A stretch of DNA of 64,000 nt from Dysosmobacter welbionis. GTDB lineage: Bacteria; Bacillota; Clostridia; Oscillospirales; Oscillospiraceae. Positions within the stretch are counted from its first letter, which is position 1; each line of letters begins with the position of its first letter. The notes under the pieces are model-generated. The model saw nothing but the letters and a program-made list of their open reading frames with translations, did no database searches and was not told the DNA's origin. Location: positions 1,798,001-1,862,000 of the forward strand of contig NZ_CP034413.3 in the NCBI RefSeq assembly GCF_005121165.3, given 5' to 3'. Made by a program: the position numbers and the translations under genes. Positions 27,719 through 35,657 of the stretch are shown here, piece by piece.

Positions 27719-29824
27719 TTACTTCCGCTTCCGGAACAGCTCCGGCAGTCTCCAGCCACGGCCCTTTCCCCGCTCCGTGGCCCGCATCTGGGGAGGATGG
27801 TCCAGATAGAACTGCTGGACGGAAACCGGCACCGCGCCGGCCTGCTCCGCCCGGACAAAGCCCCCGTCCGGCAGCATCCGCCGGGCCTTCACATTGTCTC
27901 CCAGAAGCCGGGCCAGATAGTCCGAGAGGAAGTCCTGCACCTCCCGGCTCTCCACCGGGCAGGCGATCTCCACCCGCCGCTCCTGATTTCGGGTCATGAT
28001 GTCCGCAGAGGATAAGTACATCTGCCGCAGGGCACCCTCCCCGAAGCAGTAGATGCGGGAGTGCTCCAGAAACTCCCCCACGATGCTGGTCACGGTGATA
28101 TGGTCCGTCTTGCCCGGCACGCCGGGCACCAGGCAGCAGATGCCCCGGACGATCAGGTCCACCCGCACTCCTGCCTGGGAGGCCTCCGCCAGCTTGTCGA
28201 TCAGCTCCCGCTCCGTGACGGCGTTGGTCTTCAGGATAATCCGCCCCCGGTCGCCCCGGGCGATCTCCCCGTCGATGAGCCGTAACAGCGTCTGCTTCAG
28301 GGACACCGGCGCCACCAGCAGCTTACCGTAGCTGCCCCGCAAATCGCCGATCAGCATATTCTGGAAAAAGGCCACGCCATCGGCGGCAATGGTCCGATCC
28401 GCCGTCAACAGGGAGAAGTCTGTGTACAGCGCCGCGGTCTTTTCGTTGTAATTGCCCGTGCCGATCTGAGTCACATAGCTGAGCCCCGTCTTCTCCTTTC
28501 GGGTGATGAGGCAGATCTTGCCGTGGCACTTATAGCCGGCGGGTCCGTAAATCACCCGGCACCCGGCCTCCTCCAGCTCCCGGGCCCAGGTGATGTTGTT
28601 GCCCTCGTCAAAGCGGGCCCGCAGCTCCACCAGCACCGTCACGGCCTTGCCGTTCTCCGCCGCGGCGCACAGGTGCTTGATGACGGCGGACTTCCCCGCC
28701 ACCCGGTAAATGGTCATCTGGATGGACACCACCGCCGGGTCCGCGGCGCTCTGGCGCAGCAGGTCCAGAAACGGCTGCATGGAGTGGTAGGGATAGAACA
28801 GCAGCACGTCCCGCTGGCGGATCTGCTCCCACATGGGCACCTCCCGGTCCAGCCAGGCGGGATATGCCGGCGCGTGGGGCGGGTAAAAGAGGGCGCTGTC
28901 CAGACTGTCCAGCTGGTAGGCGTATTTCAGAACCAGCGGGCAGGTGCACACATAGCTCTGCTCCGCCGTCAGCCTCAGCCGCCGGAGCAGCATGGCCTGC
29001 AGAGCCGGGGCCTCCCCCTGCATCTCCAGCCGCACCGGGGCCAGCCGCTCCCGCTGGCGCAGCAGCTTGGTCATCTGGGCGCGCAGGTCCAGGTCCTCCT
29101 GGTCCATAGCCTCATCATAGCTGATGTCTGCGTTCCGGGTGACGGACACCACCGCCTGCTCCTCGATCTGATAGATCTTGAAGATCTTCCGCAGGTGGTG
29201 GGCCAGAATGTCCTCCGTCCGCACGAAGGCGCCGGGCCGGGCCGGCAGAGGCAGGATGGGCGGCACCACATCCGGCACCCCCACGATGCCCAGCCGCCGC
29301 TTGTCTCCCTCCCGCAGCAGGGCGGCGGCATACAGGGTCTTGTTCTTCAGGTGGGGAAAGGGGTGGCTGGGGTCGATGATCTGGGGCATCAGCAACGGGC
29401 GCATGGCCTCCCGGTACCAGGCCCGCACATACTCCCGCTCACCATTTTTCAGCTCCTTGTAGGGGATATCCGCCACCCCATGTTCCGCCAGGGCCTCCAT
29501 CAGCTCCCGGTATACCTGGTCCCGCTGCCGGACCAGCGGCACCACGGCGGCATAGATCCGCCGCAGCTGTTCCGCCGGGGAGAACCCGCCCTTGTTTTCC
29601 CGGGCGTTCGGGGCCACTAGGGCTAGGTCCGTCAGGCTTCCCACCCGCACCATGAAGAACTCGTCCAGGTTGCTGGTGAAGATGGAGAGAAAGCGCAGAC
29701 GCTCCATCAGCGGCACAGAGGGGTCCGCCGCCTCCTCCAGCACCCGCTGGTCAAAGGCCAGCCAACTGAGTTCCCGGTTCTGGGTGTAACTCAGGTCCCA
29801 GCGTTCAGCAGCTTGTGACACAGA
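27719..29824 (-). CDS. ppk1: Polyphosphate kinase 1
   Basis: Ppk1 (701 residues) polymerises the gamma-phosphate of ATP into polyphosphate. The N-terminal domain begins TQNRELSWLAFDQRVLEEA. The catalytic domains carry the autophosphorylated His in GYKCHGKICLI, plus IGTGNYNEKTAALYTDFSL and SSADIMTRNQERRVEIACPV. I place the start at the GTG at 29824, with AGGGAGGG six bases upstream; the frame extends to another GTG at 29872 without a ribosome site. It overlaps the end of ppx by 34 nt, indicating coupling. Synthesis and degradation enzymes of polyphosphate are thus in one unit. Confidence 0.95.
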   Translation of the reverse strand, partial: SVSQAAERWDLSYTQNRELSWLAFDQRVLEEAADPSVPLMERLRFLSIFTSNLDEFFMVRVGSLTDLALVAPNARENKGGFSPAEQLRRIYAAVVPLVRQRDQVYRELMEALAEHGVADIPYKELKNGEREYVRAWYREAMRPLLMPQIIDPSHPFPHLKNKTLYAAALLREGDKRRLGIVGVPDVVPPILPLPARPGAFVRTEDILAHHLRKIFKIYQIEEQAVVSVTRNADISYDEAMDQEDLDLRAQMTKLLRQRERLAPVRLEMQGEAPALQAMLLRRLRLTAEQSYVCTCPLVLKYAYQLDSLDSALFYPPHAPAYPAWLDREVPMWEQIRQRDVLLFYPYHSMQPFLDLLRQSAADPAVVSIQMTIYRVAGKSAVIKHLCAAAENGKAVTVLVELRARFDEGNNITWARELEEAGCRVIYGPAGYKCHGKICLITRKEKTGLSYVTQIGTGNYNEKTAALYTDFSLLTADRTIAADGVAFFQNMLIGDLRGSYGKLLVAPVSLKQTLLRLIDGEIARGDRGRIILKTNAVTERELIDKLAEASQAGVRVDLIVRGICCLVPGVPGKTDHITVTSIVGEFLEHSRIYCFGEGALRQMYLSSADIMTRNQERRVEIACPVESREVQDFLSDYLARLLGDNVKARRMLPDGGFVRAEQAGAVPVSVQQFYLDHPPQMRATERGKGRGWRLPELFRKRK

Positions 29825-30696
29825 TATCCCTCCCTGACGCCGTAGGGACTGATATACAGCTCTCCTTCGCACAGCGCCTCTGTCAGTGCATCCATCAGCA
29901 CGATGCCCGGCAGAATCGTGTGCACCCGGTCCGGGCAGTGCCGCAGGATCAGCTTCCGCGCCTGGTGGTCCCGCTTCAACAGCAGCTTTGTCAGCCGGCG
30001 GACCTCCGCAGGCGTCAGGATGCGGTTTCCCGCCGGCTTTTCATACCAGTCATTGGCGATTTTCAGCGCCGCCCGGGCCGTGCCGCCCACGCCGCAGACC
30101 CGTTCCGCCCGGTGCGCCGGCAGCCGGGCCTCCTTCAGGGCCGCGGCCACGGTGCTGCGGATCCGCTCCAGCTCCTTTTTCTTGGGCCACAGGCCGTCCA
30201 CGCAGCGATTGAACAGCTCCAGGGATCCGATGGGCAGGCTCTGGGCCTTTTTGACCTCCCCGGCCCGGACCTCCAGGACCTCTGCGCTGCCGCCGCCAAT
30301 GTCGAACATGGCGCCGTCCTGCAAGTCCGTGGCCGTCCGGGCGCCGTAGTAGCCCAGTCTGGCCTCCAGCTCGCCGGAGATCACATCCACCCCCACGCCG
30401 GTGGCCGCCCGAATCTGCTCCACTGCCTCCTCCGTGTTGCGGATGTTCCGCAGGGAGGCGGTGGCAAATACGTGGGGGGCGTCCAGATCAAACTGCCGCA
30501 GCAGCGCCTGAAAGTCCCGGATGGCCCCGCAGGCCCGCTGGATTCCCTCCGGAGAGAGCACCCCTCCGTGGACGTAGCTGACCAGTCCCGCCATCTCCTT
30601 TTCGGAAAACAGCAGGTCGAATCCGCCCTCCGGCAGGGTGTTGTAGACGGACAGTCGGATGGTGTTGGACCCCAGGTCCACAATGGCGAATTTCAT
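29791..30696 (-). CDS. ppx: Exopolyphosphatase / Ppx-GppA family phosphatase
   Basis: This 301-residue member of the ASKHA phosphatase fold opens with the phosphate-1 motif FAIVDLGSNTIRLSVYNT and has the second motif MFDIGGGSAEVLEV. It removes terminal phosphate from polyphosphate or converts pppGpp to ppGpp. At about 300 residues it is the short form without the C-terminal HD domain of E. coli Ppx/GppA. The ATG at 30696 has AAGGAG about ten bases upstream; the frame is open 17 codons further. It is first in the ppx-ppk pair. Confidence 0.93.
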   Translation of the reverse strand: MKFAIVDLGSNTIRLSVYNTLPEGGFDLLFSEKEMAGLVSYVHGGVLSPEGIQRACGAIRDFQALLRQFDLDAPHVFATASLRNIRNTEEAVEQIRAATGVGVDVISGELEARLGYYGARTATDLQDGAMFDIGGGSAEVLEVRAGEVKKAQSLPIGSLELFNRCVDGLWPKKKELERIRSTVAAALKEARLPAHRAERVCGVGGTARAALKIANDWYEKPAGNRILTPAEVRRLTKLLLKRDHQARKLILRHCPDRVHTILPGIVLMDALTEALCEGELYISPYGVREGYLCHKLLNAGT

Positions 30697-30811
30697 GGGT
30701 ATGACGCTCCTTCTTCCCGCGCTCCCCACTGGGATGCGGCGTTTCACGTTTATCAGATTGACAGAGGCAGATGAAATTCAAAAGCGCGGTGCTGTAAAAT
30801 GCCGGTAAAAT

Positions 30812-31903
30812 TCAGGCTTTTTCGATGGCTCTGGCCACAGCGGCCAGGGCCTGGGCCTCCGTGTCGTCAAAAAGGTGGGTGTAGATGTTGCTGGTGACGG
30901 TCATGGAGCTGTGCCCCAGGGTGCGGGAGATATCGAACATGGGCACGCCCTGGCTGTTGGCCACCGAGGCAAAGCTGTGCCGCAGGCCGTGGAGGGAGAT
31001 CTTGGGCAGCCCCTGCCGCCGCACCACCGTCAGCAGGTCCCGGGTCAGCTGGTCCGGCTTGGGGGGCGCCCCGTCCTGCCGCAGCACCACCCACTCCTTC
31101 GGGTCGTCGCTGCGCCGCCTCTCCCACGCCCGCCGCAGCACCTGCTGCAGGTCCTGGAGCCCGGTGATGCCCAGCCGCCGGGCGGAGGTGCGGGTCTTGG
31201 GGGACTTCAGCACCACGCTGCCGCCCACCTCTGTGCGCACCTCCCGGATGGAGAGCAGCCCCGCCTCCAGGTCCACATTCTCCCACCGCAGGCCGCAGAT
31301 CTCGCTGCGCCGCAGGCCCAGATAGGCCGCCAGCTTCACCGGCAGCTCCATCATCGTGCCGGACACGGCGGAGAACAGCAGCTGCAGCTGCTCCGGGGAG
31401 TAAAAGCTGAAGCGGGCCTCCTTCTTCTTGGGCGGCGTCACCCGGTCCATGGGGCTGCGTTCCAGCATCTCCAGCCGCACCGCCATGCCCAGGGCCGTGG
31501 TCAGCATCACATAGTGCTTGATGACCGTGTTGGGGGACAGGCCCTGGTTCATCTTCTCATAGAGATAGCCCTGGATACGCAGGGGCGTCAGCTCCGCCAG
31601 AGGGATCCTTCCCAGGGCAGGCAGCACATGACAGCGTGCCATGTTGCGGTAGGCGTACAGCGTGCTCTCCGCCCGGTCCCGGGCCACCACCTCCTCCAGC
31701 CAGAAGGTCAGCCACTCCCCCAGTGTGCAGTCCTTCCCCGGCAGGCGCCGGTCGGCACAGGAGTTCCCCTCCAGCGCGGCCTGGGCCTCCTCCCTGGTGC
31801 GGTAGGTGCGGGTATAGCGCCGTCCGTCCTGCCGGAACACCGCGTAATACAGCTGCCGCTCCGTGTCGTATGCAAGATTCTTCTGGATCGTCTTTCTGGG
31901 CAT
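30812..31903 (-). CDS. Tyrosine recombinase (phage/Tn916-type integrase)
   Basis: This 363-residue site-specific recombinase has an N-terminal Arm-type DNA-binding region (YDTERQLYYAVFRQDGRRYTRTYRTREEAQAAL), a SAM-like core-binding domain, and a catalytic domain. The visible catalytic residues are Arg in LGLRRSEICGLRW, Lys-region LKSPKTRTS, HGLRHSFASV and the nucleophilic Tyr of SNIYTHLF. I start it at the ATG at 31903, preceded by AGAGAGG. No other phage or conjugative genes and no tRNA are nearby, so it is either a lone domesticated recombinase or the remnant of an excised element. Three inverted repeats lie just upstream. Confidence 0.92.
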   Translation of the reverse strand: MPRKTIQKNLAYDTERQLYYAVFRQDGRRYTRTYRTREEAQAALEGNSCADRRLPGKDCTLGEWLTFWLEEVVARDRAESTLYAYRNMARCHVLPALGRIPLAELTPLRIQGYLYEKMNQGLSPNTVIKHYVMLTTALGMAVRLEMLERSPMDRVTPPKKKEARFSFYSPEQLQLLFSAVSGTMMELPVKLAAYLGLRRSEICGLRWENVDLEAGLLSIREVRTEVGGSVVLKSPKTRTSARRLGITGLQDLQQVLRRAWERRRSDDPKEWVVLRQDGAPPKPDQLTRDLLTVVRRQGLPKISLHGLRHSFASVANSQGVPMFDISRTLGHSSMTVTSNIYTHLFDDTEAQALAAVARAIEKA

Positions 31904-31931
31904 GGGTGCATTCCTCTCTCTTTCTCTCTCG

Positions 31932-32088
31932 TTTTGCGATGCAGACGCATCGCAAAAGGGCCGTGTGCCGCCGACCACGGCGCGGCCTGAAATTTCAGCG
32001 CACGGACCGGGACAGCCCACATGCGCGAAAACTTCATGCGCCGCCGGGGCAGCTGATTTTCGCGGCGCCCCACTGCCCATGAAGTTTT
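31932..32088. repeat. Cluster of three inverted repeats upstream of the integrase gene
   Basis: TTTTGCGATGC-AGAC-GCATCGCAAAA (31932-31957), the 12-bp palindrome CTGAAATTTCAG (31987-31998), and 11-bp arms AAAACTTCATG (32028-32038) and CATGAAGTTTT (32078-32088). They may be recombinase or repressor binding sites; no direct-repeat attachment core was found. Confidence 0.55.
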
Positions 32089-32250
32089 ATGCCCTTTTAT
32101 CATAAACAACTCACGCTGTCCAATAGGATACCCATATTCGGTCAGACAAAACACAATTATTGTAAATTTCCGGGCCCGCTCCGGCCCTCTATTCATGTAG
32201 GGCCGGGGCGAATGCCCCTTCTGCCGCAGGCTTTTTCACGGCCTGCGGGA

Positions 32251-32279
32251 CAAAAAAGCGGCTGCCTGCGGCAGCCGCT
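32251..32279 (-). terminator. Terminator of the EEP-family gene
   Basis: 10-bp stem AGCGGCTGCC/GGCAGCCGCT with loop of 3, followed on the minus strand by TTTTTTG, 14 nt after the stop at 32294. Confidence 0.85.
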
Positions 32280-32293
32280 CTCCAAGAGCCGAT

Positions 32294-33343
32294 TCACTTC
32301 GCGTCCTTCACTCCCATCCGGCAGGCGGCCCACACCGCGTTGTGGTCCGAGAGCTCCTCCCCCGCAAAGCGAGCCAGGGCGGAGTCCGGCCGGGCAAAGC
32401 CACAGTCCGCCGTCCGGGTAGAAAGGGTGCGGCTCTTGGTGGGTGTCATCCCCCGCAGCAGCAGCCAGTCCAGCCGCAGGCCCAGGCATCCGCCGCCCGG
32501 CAGGGGCTTGCGCCGGGTTAAAATGGGCGTCTCCGGCACTGCCCGGTAGCCCATGGCCTCCGCCGCCGTCAGGGCAGCCTCATACTGCGCCACGTCTTCC
32601 AGACAGCGGCGCTGGAGTGCCGGACTCCCCGCGATCTCCCGGATGGCGTCCTTGTCCCGGCCGTCAAAGGTGTTGGTGTTCAGATCTCCCCCCAGCACTA
32701 CCGGAATGCCGGGAAGCAGTTCCTCCGCCGCACGGAGCACCGCCTCCAGCTGGAGCCGCCGTCCCTCGCCATGGGTGCGGTTCTCCAGGTGGATGGAGGC
32801 CACGCCCAGAGGCCGACCGCCCACATCCAGCTCCGCCAGCACCGCGCATCGCCCGCCAATCCGGCGCTGGCGGTCGAAGTACCAGTTGTACTGCTCCGGC
32901 AGCCGCACGGTCCACGCCCGCCGGATGGGCCAGCGGGAGAACACCGCATTTCCGTGGAAGCCCTTGGGGTCCTCCCCATTCACCAGCTCGATGAACTCCA
33001 GGCCGTAGGCGTAGTTCCAGCCGAACCGCTCCGCCAGCTCCCGCGCGGTGTTCCGGCCGCCAGAGCGGACGCAGCCATCATCCAGCTCATTGGCCAGCAC
33101 CACATCCAGGGGCCGGACGCCCGGGCAGTCCTGAAGAAAGTCGCCCAGCTCCTCCAGGTGGACGCCCCGCTCCATATTGAACACCAGCAGGCCCAGCTCC
33201 TCCGGCACCTCCGCCGGGGCCGGCACCGGTGCGCCGATCTCCGTCTCCGAAAACTGGGGGATCATGGCCATCACCGTCTCCTGCGTCTCGTGGTCCAGCA
33301 GCGCACCCAGGCGCTGGCGCTCCGTATTGGGGATACCCTTCAT
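32294..33343 (-). CDS. Endonuclease/exonuclease/phosphatase (EEP) family hydrolase
   Basis: This 349-residue protein of the Mg-dependent EEP superfamily has LLVFNMERG, LANELDDG (metal-binding acid), ASIHLENRTHGEGR (catalytic His), VLGGDLNTNTFDG (Asp-Asn pair) and a C-terminal ELSDHNAVWA that matches the SDH motif. Members cleave phosphodiesters or phosphomonoesters in nucleic acids, sphingolipids or sugar phosphates; the substrate is not evident. The ATG at 33343 overlaps the TGA of the LacI gene (ATGA), so the two are translationally coupled and the hydrolase is probably part of that regulator's response. No signal peptide, so cytoplasmic. Confidence 0.87.
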   Translation of the reverse strand: MKGIPNTERQRLGALLDHETQETVMAMIPQFSETEIGAPVPAPAEVPEELGLLVFNMERGVHLEELGDFLQDCPGVRPLDVVLANELDDGCVRSGGRNTARELAERFGWNYAYGLEFIELVNGEDPKGFHGNAVFSRWPIRRAWTVRLPEQYNWYFDRQRRIGGRCAVLAELDVGGRPLGVASIHLENRTHGEGRRLQLEAVLRAAEELLPGIPVVLGGDLNTNTFDGRDKDAIREIAGSPALQRRCLEDVAQYEAALTAAEAMGYRAVPETPILTRRKPLPGGGCLGLRLDWLLLRGMTPTKSRTLSTRTADCGFARPDSALARFAGEELSDHNAVWAACRMGVKDAK

Positions 33344-34362
33344 AGTGTCCTTCCTCCTTGTGTTCTGGGGGCGCAGGTGGAGCGGACCACCAGCTCCGGC
33401 TGGAGCAGGTCCGCTGTCGGCCGCCGGTCCCCCTGAATCTGGCACAGCAGCCGCTCCACGGCGATGCGTCCCTGCTGAAATTTATGCTGCGAAACAGTGG
33501 TCAGATGGATACGGGGAATGGCGGCGTAGGAGACGTTGTCATACCCCACCAGGGACAGGTCCTCCGGCACCCGGATCCCCCGCTCTTCCGCCGCCTCCAA
33601 AATTCTGAGGGCGGTCAGGTCTGAAAATGCCAGCACGGCGTGGGGCAGCGTCCGCTCCCCGAACAGTGCCAACGCCTGTTCATAGGCCCACTGGCGCAGT
33701 TCCCGGGTGTCCGGCGGCGCGGGCAGCACCCGGCCGGAGAGCCCGTGCTCTCTCAGCGCCCGGCGAAAGCCCCGCACCCGCTGCACACGGGTGAGAGAGT
33801 CCGCACGCCCACCCAAAAACACCAGGTCCCGGTGGCCCAGCTGCAGCAGATACCGGACGGCGATGGCCGCCCCCGCCTCATTGTCCGCCATCACATAGCT
33901 GCACTTCTCCCCGTGGTTCACGCCCAGGTACACGCAGGGGGTGCCCTCCAGCAGGTCGGCGTGCTTGGCCTGGCTCTCCCGGGACAGGGGCGAGATCAGC
34001 ACGCCGTCGATCTGCCGGGCCAGAAAGTTCTCGATGGCTCGAAGCTCCCGTCCCTCCTCCTGGAGGGAGTTGCTCAACAGCACCCGGTACCCGTTTTCCG
34101 CTGCCGTCTCCTCAATGGCAGTGGCGATGCCCGTGAAGTAGGGGTTGGACACGTCCGGCACCACTACCCCCAGAGTGTGGGTGGCCTGCCCCGTGAGCCC
34201 CTTGGCGGCGGCGTTGGGCACGTATCCCAGCTGGGCACAGGCGGCCCGGACCCGTTCCTTGGTCTCTGCGCTGATCTCCGGGCGGTCGTCCAGAGTCCGG
34301 GACACAGTGGCCGGGCTGACCCCGGCCAGCGCTGCCACGTCCTTAATGGTCGTCCGCCGCAT
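33340..34362 (-). CDS. LacI-family transcriptional regulator (A)
   Basis: This 340-residue repressor has an N-terminal LacI HTH and hinge (RRTTIKDVAALAGVSPATVSRTLDDRPEISAETKERVRAACAQLGY) and a periplasmic-binding-like sensor domain (GVVVPDVSNPYFTGIA, SLVGYDNVSYAAIPRIHLTTV). The start at the ATG at 34362 gives the normal family N-terminus. It is divergent from a second LacI gene at 34561 and overlaps the downstream EEP gene by ATGA. A classic LacI/CcpA-type operator sits at 34383-34396, so autoregulation is likely. Its sugar ligand is unknown. Confidence 0.94.
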   Translation of the reverse strand: MRRTTIKDVAALAGVSPATVSRTLDDRPEISAETKERVRAACAQLGYVPNAAAKGLTGQATHTLGVVVPDVSNPYFTGIATAIEETAAENGYRVLLSNSLQEEGRELRAIENFLARQIDGVLISPLSRESQAKHADLLEGTPCVYLGVNHGEKCSYVMADNEAGAAIAVRYLLQLGHRDLVFLGGRADSLTRVQRVRGFRRALREHGLSGRVLPAPPDTRELRQWAYEQALALFGERTLPHAVLAFSDLTALRILEAAEERGIRVPEDLSLVGYDNVSYAAIPRIHLTTVSQHKFQQGRIAVERLLCQIQGDRRPTADLLQPELVVRSTCAPRTQGGRTL

Positions 34363-34382
34363 CCCGTTCTCCCTCCTATTTG

Positions 34383-34396
34383 TGCAAACGTTTCCA
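34383..34396. promoter_or_regulatory. LacI/CcpA-type operator (cre-like)
   Basis: TGCAAACGTTTCCA, centred on AACGTT, fits the cre/LacI-family operator pattern and lies 21 nt upstream of the LacI-A ATG, in the divergent region between the two LacI genes. Confidence 0.65.
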
Positions 34397-34513
34397 ATAG
34401 CACCTTTAAGATACCATTCCGGCAGGGAAACTGTCAAGTTTCTTCGTCTGTTTTACCATGTTTTTGTGGGTTTTTAATATATTTTCTCCAGTATCTTCCG
34501 GAACGGCATTCTG

Positions 34514-34519
34514 GTATAA
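34514..34519 (+). promoter_or_regulatory. -10 element of the plus-strand LacI gene
   Basis: TATAAT preceded by CTGG, about 42 nt before the ATG at 34561. The -35 region is poor, which would fit a regulated promoter. Confidence 0.45.
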
Positions 34520-34560
34520 TGCTTCTATGAAAAAAGCTGCACAGCAGAAGGAGGACTTTT

Positions 34561-35595
34561 ATGGCCCGCATGACCATCAGGGACATTGCCCGGCTGGCCG
34601 GGGTCTCCGTCACCACCGTTTCCCGGGCGCTGAACAATGCGCCGGAGATCAACTCCCAGACCCGGGAGCGCGTGCTCCAGGTGTGCCGGGAACAGGGCTA
34701 CCGCTCCAACCTGCTGGCTCGGAGCCTAGTCTCCAGCCGGACCCGTGTGCTGGGCGTCATTCTGCCGGAGCTCTCCGGCCCTTTTCACGCCTCCATCGTG
34801 CTGCACCTGGAGCGCTACGCCCAGGAACAGGACTACCAGATCATGTTGTGCTGCGGCCGGGTAGGGGGCAGCGAAACCGCCGCCCTGTTCGACTTTCTGG
34901 TAAGTCACCGGGTGGACGGCATTCTGCTGGTCAGTGCCAGCAGCGCCGCGCCCGATCTGCTGCGGCGCCACGCACGGGGGACGCCCTCCGTGCTGCTGGG
35001 GGATGTGTCCCCGACCGCTACGCTCCAGCGGATCAACGCTGTCAGCACCGACAACTATGTAGGCGGCGCCATGGCGGCCGGATACCTCTCCCGGCTGGGG
35101 CACCGGCGGGTGCTGTATCTGGGCCCCCGGCGGGACAGCGTCACCCATGTGCTCCGGCACCAGGGCTTTCTCACCATCGCCAGGGAGCGGGGCATGGAGG
35201 TGGAGACCGTCTTCAACCCCGGCGCCGTCTCCTCCGCCCCCAACGGCTACCGGCTGGCCAGGCAGGTGTTCGCCCGCCCCTTCCCGCAGACGGCGGTCTT
35301 CGCTCCCTCTGACGCCATGGCCCTGGGTGTCCTCCAGGCGGCAGACGAGCTGGGACTGGACATTCCCGGCCGGATCTCCCTGCTGGGCTATGACGATATC
35401 GAATACGCCTCCCTGCCGAAAATCCGCCTCAGCACTCTGGCCCAGCCCACCGGGGCCCTGGCAGAGAGCGCTGTGCGGCTGCTGCTGGAGCTGATCGACT
35501 CCGGCGGGCCGGGGGAGGTCACCCACAAGCTGATCGCCCCCCGGCTGGTAGAGCGCAACACCTGCTGCTCTCCGCAGCAGAGGACTGCGGTCTAG
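34561..35595 (+). CDS. LacI-family transcriptional regulator (B)
   Basis: This 344-residue repressor has HTH plus hinge MTIRDIARLAGVSVTTVSRALNNAPEINSQTRERVLQVC and a sugar-sensor domain (GVILPELSGPFHASIVLHLE, LLGYDDIEYASLPKIRLSTL). AGAAGGAGG precedes the ATG. It is divergent from LacI-A, with which it shares the operator region. No transport or sugar-metabolism genes are downstream (the next gene is convergent), so the regulon must lie elsewhere unless the EEP hydrolase is a target. Confidence 0.94.
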   Translation: MARMTIRDIARLAGVSVTTVSRALNNAPEINSQTRERVLQVCREQGYRSNLLARSLVSSRTRVLGVILPELSGPFHASIVLHLERYAQEQDYQIMLCCGRVGGSETAALFDFLVSHRVDGILLVSASSAAPDLLRRHARGTPSVLLGDVSPTATLQRINAVSTDNYVGGAMAAGYLSRLGHRRVLYLGPRRDSVTHVLRHQGFLTIARERGMEVETVFNPGAVSSAPNGYRLARQVFARPFPQTAVFAPSDAMALGVLQAADELGLDIPGRISLLGYDDIEYASLPKIRLSTLAQPTGALAESAVRLLLELIDSGGPGEVTHKLIAPRLVERNTCCSPQQRTAV

Positions 35596-35617
35596 CGGCC
35601 CGGGCATCCGAACAAAA

Positions 35618-35647
35618 CAAGCCCCCGGCTTTTCAGCCGGGGGCTCG
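35618..35647. terminator. Terminator between LacI-B and the M23 peptidase gene
   Basis: 11-bp stem AGCCCCCGGCT/AGCCGGGGGCT with loop TTTC, between convergent stops; moderate T content on both sides. Confidence 0.7.
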
Positions 35648-35657
35648 CTTATACTGC

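Noticed and set aside
30812-33343. Prophage or integrative element around the tyrosine recombinase
   Set aside because: Neighbouring genes are ppx-ppk and an EEP hydrolase; no structural, replication, excisionase or transfer genes, and no tRNA end.
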